Of a stretch of DNA of 64,000 nucleotides, positions 57,316 to 64,000 are shown piece after piece. Both the position numbers and the translations under genes were made by a program. The stretch lies in assembly GCA_947632105.1 (NCBI GenBank), contig CANROD010000003.1:1-64000 (forward strand). The letters run 5' to 3'. The stretch comes from an uncultured Oligella sp. (GTDB taxonomy: Bacteria > Pseudomonadota > Gammaproteobacteria > Burkholderiales > Burkholderiaceae_B). The notes beneath the pieces are model-generated. The model had not been told where the DNA came from and did no database searches. It worked only from the letters and a program-made list of their open reading frames with translations. The first letter of the stretch is position 1. Each line of letters starts with the position of its first letter.

Positions 57316-58662
57316 CTATAACTCACCATAAGAGTGTAATCCCGACAAGAAGATATTCACCCCCAAGAAGGCGAAGGTCGTTACCACTAAACCTGCCAAG
57401 GCCCAATAAGCCATAAACTGACCGCGCATCCCCTTCATCAAGCGCAAGTGCAACCAAGCAGCGTAGTTTAACCAAACAATAAATGCCCAAGTCTCTTTAG
57501 GGTCCCATTGCCAGTAGGTACCCCAAGCATCTGCGGCCCAGAATGCACCTAAAACTGTTGCCACCGTAAAAAAGGCAAAACCGATAGAGATCGCACGGTA
57601 CATGATATCGTCAAGTACCTCAAAGCTAGGCAGACTCGCAGCAATTCGCTTACGAGCGACTAAAATCAACCCTACAACAATCACACTCAGGCCAAAATAA
57701 ATGAACCATAAACCATAGTCTCCGCGAGAACTAAACATCAACGGCTCAGCCACTAAAGCACCACCAATCAGCAGTAGTGGGATCATCGGACGCCACGAAG
57801 TAGTATCACCATGCAGCTTAACCAAATAAGCAAACCCAACCATTGCTGCTAAAGCAAAGGTACCGTAACCAACAAAGTTAGCGGGTACGTGGAGTTTCAT
57901 CCACCAACTATTTAAGGCATTATTAAGTGGTTGAATTGTTGCCGCATCACGTAAGAAGGTGTACCACAGCAAGAAGGTCACTGCCGATGCAACGACTAGC
58001 ATGACAAAGCCACCTAAAGCTCTCGTATTGTAACGACGCTCATAGTACAAATAGAACAACACAGTAATTAAACAGAAAAGCACAAATACTTCATATAAAT
58101 TACTCACTGGGATATGACCCATATCAAAGGCAATTAAGTGACTTTCTCGCCAACGCACCAATAGACCAACTGAACCCAGCACAGTAGCCGACCAAGCAAA
58201 AGCAGACCCCATCCAAGCTACGTTCTTATTAACAAAACCTAGCCAATAGGCAATGGTAGACATAAAGAACAAAGCACACATCCACAAAATAGCGGATTGT
58301 GAAGACAAGAGATACTTCAAGAAAAAGTTTGTGTCACCTCTAGATAAATCATCACCATACAGCAAGACAGAACAAGCTGCTAACACAAAAGTAGCAATCA
58401 TATACGTACGGATGGGACGCCACAGCCAACCTACCCAAACAATCGCAAGGGGCGAACAGAGTAGGATAACTTTCTCATAGACATCCATAGAGTCAGGCCA
58501 GCCTGTCAAAAAATAAACGGCTGCTGCCATCAAACCAGCAAAATAGACGATATCAGTCCAATTAAAGCGACCTCTTAAACTCTCGGTACTAACACTCTCC
58601 GAGTTCTTTTCCCATTTAGCTGCGACTGCAGCTGCTTTTGAATCTACTAAAGTATCACTCAT
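57316..58662 (-). CDS. ccsB: System II cytochrome c biogenesis protein CcsB/CcsA-type (heme handling)
   Basis: Integral membrane component that, with ResB, exports and attaches heme to apocytochromes c. The heme-handling WWD motif WGTYWQWDPKETWAFIVWL lies at about residue 375, and conserved histidines flank it. About eight membrane helices, 448 residues. The name varies (CcsA, CcsB, ResC); the WWD protein is meant. I use the ATG at 58662, with AGGG at better spacing than for the ATG at 58671. It follows resB by a few bases, forming one operon. Confidence 0.93.
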   Translation of the reverse strand: MSDTLVDSKAAAVAAKWEKNSESVSTESLRGRFNWTDIVYFAGLMAAAVYFLTGWPDSMDVYEKVILLCSPLAIVWVGWLWRPIRTYMIATFVLAACSVLLYGDDLSRGDTNFFLKYLLSSQSAILWMCALFFMSTIAYWLGFVNKNVAWMGSAFAWSATVLGSVGLLVRWRESHLIAFDMGHIPVSNLYEVFVLFCLITVLFYLYYERRYNTRALGGFVMLVVASAVTFLLWYTFLRDAATIQPLNNALNSWWMKLHVPANFVGYGTFALAAMVGFAYLVKLHGDTTSWRPMIPLLLIGGALVAEPLMFSSRGDYGLWFIYFGLSVIVVGLILVARKRIAASLPSFEVLDDIMYRAISIGFAFFTVATVLGAFWAADAWGTYWQWDPKETWAFIVWLNYAAWLHLRLMKGMRGQFMAYWALAGLVVTTFAFLGVNIFLSGLHSYGEL

Positions 58663-58673
58663 TTTTAACATCC

Positions 58674-60800
58674 CTAACTTCTAGCTACGCCGGAGAAATC
58701 ATCCTTAAATTTATTAAATTCCTTGTTGAAATCTAAGGTACGTTTGTGCGAAGTCATCGCCGCTCTAATTGCGCTGCCACCATCATCCTGTCTATTCACC
58801 CAGAACCAAATGCGTCGATCGCGTACATAAAGCATCATAAAAATACCAATCATTAAGAAAAATGTACCTAAATAGACAATCCACTTACCAGGCGAACGTG
58901 TCGCCTGCAACACACTAGCCTGTACATGCTCAAAGGTCCTGAGCTGTAATGTCATTGGCACCGGATAATGAGGCATATCTGATAAACCTCGAATAGCAAG
59001 ATTGAGCCAGTCGGCATTGCTCTCAACCTCCTCAAAGCCATCAAATGTGAGCTCAGGATACCCAAGATCTGCGCGCACATACTCTCTAGCCTTCATTGTA
59101 CTAAAGACGATATAGTCACGCATCATGCGCTGTAATGGTTCACGCAAACTCTCCGGTACACGCTCTACTTCAGGCAAATCCTCACCACTGATATAACGAT
59201 CAAGACCATGAAAACCACTTTCCGCAAAAATATTTAATGCTGTATCAGCCATTGTAATAATGGCTGCCGTCGGTACTTCAGGACGATCCATCAGCTGAGA
59301 GTACTCAAGAGCAATACGAGTGCGAATCGACTGATCATTGATCGCTGCTCGAATTCCCATAAACTCATCCAAAGCACCTTTTTCATCGGCAGGTAAATAG
59401 ATGTAGCGGAAACCACCATTTTCCTGATCACCAATACCAAACAAATAAACTAAACCCTCTTCTAAAGGAATTGGCAACATGTAGTTTTTAAACTCCATGG
59501 CCTGATTAGCCTCGTTAGTCAAGGTATAAGCAAAGCTTGGCCCTACATTATGAATTTTCTCATTGTTTTTGCTAGCGGCACTACCGGTAACAGCCACTAC
59601 TTGCTCTTGTAAAGTGCGATGCGTTTCGCCTGGCTTACTTAGATCCTCAACGTTAATCGGTGAAAACTCCGTGAGAGTCAAGCCGTACGTCTCGCCATTT
59701 TCAGAAAACTTAAGATGTACACCATTAGCTGCGCCCACCTCACCAAATACATCAAAAGGCTCTAAGCCATTGCCCTGCATAGGTAGCGCTGTCATATATA
59801 GTCTAGAACCACCATCATCAAAACTAGACTGGTAAAGGGTCACGCCATTAATCTTGTAAGGATGATTGACCTCAATGATGTGATTTTTAGTTTCACCGGT
59901 TTTATAATCAGTAATATCAACATCACTTGCAAAGCGCTTAGGCTGACCGTTAGTTTCATAGTACTCAATAATAAATTTATTGAGCTTGACCTGAAATGGC
60001 ATCTCCTGCATAAAGTAATTATCACCCATGCTTAACAGCGCATAGTCAGTAGCTTGACCCTCAGCAATCAGCATATTGCCACGGAAACTTGGGTTACTCG
60101 TACCATAACGAGACTTAGAATCAACCTCCGACACAAAACGCGCTGCATCAGGAATTGGCGCCTTAAAGCCAGTCAAAATTTGTAAGCGATTTGGCAATTC
60201 ACTATCTAACAGACCACCAATACAAATCACAACAATAGCCATATGAGCAAAAATAAAGCCTAGTCTATTACTACTACCCTTTTTAGCAGCTAATAAAACA
60301 GTGTTCCCATCTACTTTTTCTTTAAACTTATAGCCGTGATGCTTTAACCATGAGCGGCCCAAAGCAACACCATCTTCCTGACTGAGATCTGACTCAATAT
60401 CAATTTTATGAGGAAAAGCACGTAGGCTAGTTTGACGAACATACTCACGGAAGGTGCGCATATCCTTGATCATCTTCGGTGTGTTACGAACCAGACATAC
60501 CGTTGTTGAAACCACCAAAAAAGCCATAATCAATAAAAACCACCAAGTATTATAGATTTCAGCTACATCAAACTTTTTAAATACGGAATACCAATAAGTA
60601 CCAAACTTATCAATATACTGAATCTCAGTTTGACCTTGTTCCAGTACTGTCCCAATGATGGTCGCAATAGCGATAAAAGTCAAAAGGCTAACAGCAAAGC
60701 GCATTGAACCGAGGAGCTCGTAAATATCTCTGCCTAAATTTCTTTTGCGCCTTGCGCTTTGGGTTTTATCGTTTTGCATAAAGAAGAAAACACGCCCCAT
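58674..60800 (-). CDS. resB: System II cytochrome c biogenesis protein ResB
   Basis: Membrane partner of the WWD protein (Ccs1/ResB family). It has 708 residues: three N-terminal helices from about residue 35 (GSMRFAVSLLTFIAIATIIGTVLEQGQ is the family hallmark), a large periplasmic domain, and one C-terminal helix (WIVYLGTFFLMIGIFMMLYVRDRRIWFWV). An alternative start is the ATG at 60779 (MQNDKTQSARR); neither start has a good Shine-Dalgarno site. It is upstream of ccsB and downstream of a cytochrome c4 gene, which is one of its expected clients. Confidence 0.92.
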   Translation of the reverse strand: MGRVFFFMQNDKTQSARRKRNLGRDIYELLGSMRFAVSLLTFIAIATIIGTVLEQGQTEIQYIDKFGTYWYSVFKKFDVAEIYNTWWFLLIMAFLVVSTTVCLVRNTPKMIKDMRTFREYVRQTSLRAFPHKIDIESDLSQEDGVALGRSWLKHHGYKFKEKVDGNTVLLAAKKGSSNRLGFIFAHMAIVVICIGGLLDSELPNRLQILTGFKAPIPDAARFVSEVDSKSRYGTSNPSFRGNMLIAEGQATDYALLSMGDNYFMQEMPFQVKLNKFIIEYYETNGQPKRFASDVDITDYKTGETKNHIIEVNHPYKINGVTLYQSSFDDGGSRLYMTALPMQGNGLEPFDVFGEVGAANGVHLKFSENGETYGLTLTEFSPINVEDLSKPGETHRTLQEQVVAVTGSAASKNNEKIHNVGPSFAYTLTNEANQAMEFKNYMLPIPLEEGLVYLFGIGDQENGGFRYIYLPADEKGALDEFMGIRAAINDQSIRTRIALEYSQLMDRPEVPTAAIITMADTALNIFAESGFHGLDRYISGEDLPEVERVPESLREPLQRMMRDYIVFSTMKAREYVRADLGYPELTFDGFEEVESNADWLNLAIRGLSDMPHYPVPMTLQLRTFEHVQASVLQATRSPGKWIVYLGTFFLMIGIFMMLYVRDRRIWFWVNRQDDGGSAIRAAMTSHKRTLDFNKEFNKFKDDFSGVARS

Positions 60801-60901
60801 ACGTGGAGCGAAGGTTGAAATGGTCTAGTTAAAAAGGTAAAACTCTCATGTTGCTCATAAAATATATACAAGACGCAACAATTGTTACGGGGTGTTTGAG
60901 T

Positions 60902-60937
60902 AAAATAAGGCCCTAGAGTTCCCTAGAGCCTTATTTT
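60902..60937 (-). terminator. Terminator after cytochrome c4
   Basis: AAAATAAGGC pairs with GCCTTATTTT (10 bp), then one mismatch and an inner CTAG/CTAG stem with loop AGTTCC. It lies between the cytochrome c4 stop and resB. Minus-strand continuation is TTATTTTACTC, which suits termination. Confidence 0.75.
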
Positions 60938-60990
60938 ATTTTGTATCCCATAAGAAAACTACAAGGGATTATAGAGATTAACAGTTAAAC

Positions 60991-61698
60991 CTAGCGAATA
61001 CCTGCTGCGTAATCAGCAACTGCTTTAATATCCTGACGACTCATGCGGTTTGCAATTTCAGCCATATGATTTTCAGTACCGGCGTTATCACGTTCGCCAT
61101 CAGCAAAAGCAATTAACTGCTCATGTAGATATGATGGGACCTGACCGCTCACTCGAGGATACTGACCTGGCATACCGTTACCATCAACACCATGACAAGA
61201 AGCACAGGCAGGAACATTGCGTTCAGGAATACCACCACGCCAAATCTCACGACCACGCTGTACCAACTCTTGATCGGCTGCGTTCTCAGCAATAGCCGGT
61301 TTTGTAAGCTCTAGCGTACTAACGTATAAAGCTAAGTCCTTCATTTCTTGCTCTGTCATTTGAACCACGTTAGGCGCCATTAGCATTGCGTTTTGGTTGC
61401 GACGATGACTATAACTCTCACCCTCAATATTTTTGAAGTTTTTGAGTTGATTCAAAATATACTCATAAGACTGACCAGCGATATGTGGATAAATAGGTAC
61501 CATACTCATACCAGCTGGACCATGACATGCGATACAGGTAGCAATACCACGCGCAGGATCGCCAGCCATATATAACTGCTCACCGCGCTCAATACTAGGC
61601 TTTTCTGGACCGACAGCAGTTTGGGCTACAGCTACGCCACTAGTCAACCCTAGGGCTAAACCACAAGCCATGACGACTTTTGAAATAACGTGTTTCAT
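60991..61698 (-). CDS. Diheme cytochrome c4
   Basis: Periplasmic electron carrier between quinol-oxidising complexes and terminal oxidases. A signal peptide ends near AVAQ (residue 26). Two CxxCH heme sites are present, CIACH (55-59) and CASCH (165-169), in two similar domains each followed by GPAGMSMVPIYPHIAGQ or GVDGNGMPGQYPRVSGQ. The methionines MLMAPN and ENHMAEIA are likely axial ligands. It has 235 residues, slightly longer than Pseudomonas c4. It lies upstream of resB-ccsB, which mature it. AGAGGAAATTC precedes the ATG. Confidence 0.95.
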   Translation of the reverse strand: MKHVISKVVMACGLALGLTSGVAVAQTAVGPEKPSIERGEQLYMAGDPARGIATCIACHGPAGMSMVPIYPHIAGQSYEYILNQLKNFKNIEGESYSHRRNQNAMLMAPNVVQMTEQEMKDLALYVSTLELTKPAIAENAADQELVQRGREIWRGGIPERNVPACASCHGVDGNGMPGQYPRVSGQVPSYLHEQLIAFADGERDNAGTENHMAEIANRMSRQDIKAVADYAAGIR

Positions 61699-62129
61699 GA
61701 ATTTCCTCTGAGACCATACCTAATGACAGATAGATGTCAATTAAATACTAAAAGTACTAATAGCGGGCTAAAGGCAATCTAAGGACAAAATGAGTATGCT
61801 TTGCCTAAAGTAGATACACAACCCGCCAAATTTAAATAAACGTTCTGTATTTTAATGCAATACAAGACAAATAGTTGCAAGAAATAAGCTTTGTGGTAAA
61901 TTTTAGCAACCTTAAACGTAACTTAAAGGCCAAAACTATGCATTATCGTAATTATTTACCTGAAGTTTGTCTTAGCGCAATCTCTCCCTTGCCTTAGAAG
62001 TCGCCTTAAGGATTGAACAGACAAATTTAATAAGAATTACAACATTTTTATCATAGCTACCGTTAAATGAGCACAAAAAGATACAATATAGTGATTCATC
62101 ATAATCATTCTTATTATATACGGCTCAAT
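61699..62129. other. 431-bp intergenic region between cytochrome c4 and engB
   Basis: Divergent region holding the promoters of both neighbours. No recognisable RNA gene. A 19-codon ORF with its own AAAGG site lies in it (61938-61997) behind a weak promoter-like pair (TTGCAA 61875-61880 and TAAATT 61897-61902, 16-base spacer). A Fur-box-like AT-rich stretch (about 62110) overlaps the longer track start of engB but is a poor match. Confidence 0.6.
61938..61997 (+). CDS. Possible 19-residue leader ORF upstream of engB
   Basis: MHYRNYLPEVCLSAISPLP: ATG at 61938 and TAG at 61995-61997, with AAAGG eight bases before the ATG. It lies 132 bases upstream of the chosen engB start. It has no recognisable homology and too few residues to judge coding. 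It could be a leader peptide, a small protein or chance. Reported because the ribosome binding site is better than that of engB itself. Confidence 0.25.
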   Translation: MHYRNYLPEVCLSAISPLP

Positions 62130-62756
62130 ATGTCGATTTTACACCGTGCCTCTTTTTACCAGTCTGCGAGCAAAGTTTCACAACTCCCTGCACCGCGAGG
62201 TCCCGAAGTTTGCTTTGTCGGACGCTCCAATGCTGGAAAATCATCTGCAATCAATGTCTTAACCAATCAAAAGCGACTGGCCTTTTCTAGTAAAACACCC
62301 GGCCGCACCCGCCTAATCAACATCTTTGGCATTCCTGACCCCTTGGACCCTGACAATCCATTAGGTTATTTAGTGGACTTGCCAGGTTATGGTTACGCTT
62401 CTGTGGCTCAAGACGCACAGCAAGAATGGGGTAAGGAGCTAGGGGATTACTTGGTTAAGCGCCCATCACTAGCAGGTGTTGTACTGTTAATTGATATTCG
62501 CCGTGGTATTACTAAGCATGACTACGGTTTAGTTAATTGGATTGCCCAAGCTAAACGACCAGTTCTCATCCTACTAACTAAAGCCGATAAGCTACCCTAT
62601 GGCCAAAGACAAAAGGCCATCACTGAGATTCGCAAAGAGATTTCTAGCCAACTAGGTGATGTTGAAACCATTGCATTTTCAGCAACCAATCGTATTGGTC
62701 TAGAAGAGGCTGATGAGAAAATCCTTAATTGGATTTCTCCGCAGGTAGTGCCTTAG
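62130..62756 (+). CDS. engB: Ribosome biogenesis GTPase EngB/YihA
   Basis: Essential small GTPase of ribosome assembly (also ysxC). Motifs are G1 GRSNAGKSS, G2 KTPGRTRLIN, G3 DLPGYG, G4 TKAD and G5 SATN. The track begins at 62067; I chose the ATG at 62130 (MSILHRASFYQSA), because family proteins begin with a similar short segment and the extra 21 residues are low-quality. That gives 208 residues. The Shine-Dalgarno site is weak. It precedes hemB by 65 bases, a conserved betaproteobacterial pair. Confidence 0.95.
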   Translation: MSILHRASFYQSASKVSQLPAPRGPEVCFVGRSNAGKSSAINVLTNQKRLAFSSKTPGRTRLINIFGIPDPLDPDNPLGYLVDLPGYGYASVAQDAQQEWGKELGDYLVKRPSLAGVVLLIDIRRGITKHDYGLVNWIAQAKRPVLILLTKADKLPYGQRQKAITEIRKEISSQLGDVETIAFSATNRIGLEEADEKILNWISPQVVP

Positions 62757-62815
62757 GTCTCATTAGCTTGCATCGCACCTCCAATACCTCAAGTTTAAAC
62801 AAATTTCGGAGCTAA

Positions 62816-63838
<1,023 letters not shown>

Positions 63839-63859
63839 TCATCACGTTATTTACACCGA

Positions 63860-63891
63860 GGGGGTTAAGAAAAAAGCTTAACCCCCTTTTT
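63860..63891 (+). terminator. Terminator after hemB
   Basis: GGGGGTTAAG, loop AAAAAAG, CTTAACCCCC, then TTTTT. A textbook rho-independent terminator with a 10-bp GC-topped stem, 21 bases after the hemB stop. Confidence 0.93.
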
Positions 63892-63916
63892 CATATCTAG
63901 GTTTTAGGAGTATTTG

Positions 63917-64000
63917 ATGTATAGCAATGATTCGACACTTAGTGAGGCTAAGGCCTTAATAATTCAGACCACAACGCCTACAATAGATCTTGCCAAACTC
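63917..64000 (+). CDS. Unidentified gene, 3' end beyond window
   Basis: ATG at 63917 with AGGAG seven bases upstream, then 28 open codons to the window edge (MYSNDSTLSEAKALIIQ and so on). Good start signals make it a real gene. The pattern of an SEAKALI helix followed by TIDLAKL is faintly like the start of molybdopterin molybdotransferase MoeA, but 28 residues are too few to call it. It sits after the hemB terminator, so it has its own promoter in the 25-base gap or within the terminator region. Confidence 0.6.
   Translation, partial: MYSNDSTLSEAKALIIQTTTPTIDLAKL

Noticed and set aside
62095-62125. Fur-box-like sequence (CATAATCATTCTTATTATA) upstream of engB
   Set aside because: Best alignment to the 19-base Fur consensus gives about 13 matches and the region is simply AT-rich; engB is not a known iron-regulated gene.

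Overview
The window looks like chromosomal DNA of a betaproteobacterium, most likely of the Alcaligenaceae/Burkholderiales type and with moderate to low GC (Oligella-like; this is inference, because no rRNA or other taxonomic marker is present). The reasons are the gene neighbourhoods: ccsB-resB-cytochrome c4-engB-hemB (System II cytochrome c maturation), ssb-MFS-divergent uvrA, cyaY-divergent lptM-lysA, aroK-aroB-dgt beside ponA, a two-ligase liv-type ABC transporter cluster, and a tripartite tricarboxylate (TctCBA) uptake locus. Coding density is high. I saw no rRNA, tRNA, insertion sequence, prophage or CRISPR.

Layout. 1-4.9 kb: 5'-truncated trpD, then trpC, a HIT hydrolase, HMG-CoA lyase, dprA (-) and def. 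4.9-13.3 kb: one long minus-strand operon, acyl-CoA synthetase-livGHMKF-PaaK-like ligase, divergent from a Crp/Fnr-type regulator (13.5 kb); it probably imports and CoA-activates an organic acid rather than, or as well as, branched-chain amino acids. 14.2-17.5 kb: CNNM/CBS membrane protein, tesB, galU. 17.6-27.3 kb: sugar nucleotide and envelope genes (pgi, ugd, rfbC, rfbB, O-antigen ligase/polymerase-like protein, rfbD) interrupted by a xanthine/uracil permease, an isochorismatase-fold hydrolase and ubiA. No rfbA is present.

27.3-39.7 kb is the most distinctive accessory block: GntR regulator, divergent tcuAB (tricarballylate/tricarboxylate oxidation), an AbrB-family membrane protein, tctA-tctB-tctC transporter, the TctE/TctD two-component system, a D-2-hydroxyacid dehydrogenase and a class III aminotransferase. 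Two candidate operator sets are visible: TGTATACA-like palindromes between gntR and tcuA, and three CTTTCRA direct repeats one helical turn apart just upstream of tctC. Together these suggest a sensed, imported and oxidised tricarboxylate, assembled with parts different from the Salmonella tcuRABC system.

39.7-40.4 kb is a 760-bp gene-poor stretch that may hold decayed coding sequence. 40.4-64 kb is mostly housekeeping: asparaginase, DUF924, ssb, MFS, uvrA, dgt, aroB (with an unusual 74-residue tail), aroK, ponA, a FadB-like bifunctional beta-oxidation enzyme, cyaY, lptM, lysA, ccsB, resB, cytochrome c4, engB, hemB and the first 28 codons of an unidentified gene. Many convergent gene pairs are separated by long, perfect, AT-flanked hairpins that should work as bidirectional terminators.

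Starts differ from the ORF track where a ribosome binding site or family alignment decided it: livF, livH, the acyl-CoA synthetase, the Crp-like regulator, pgi, tcuB, tctC, uvrA, dgt, lptM, ccsB and engB. No clearly undescribed biological system was found; the tricarboxylate island and its regulatory sites are the best candidates for follow-up.
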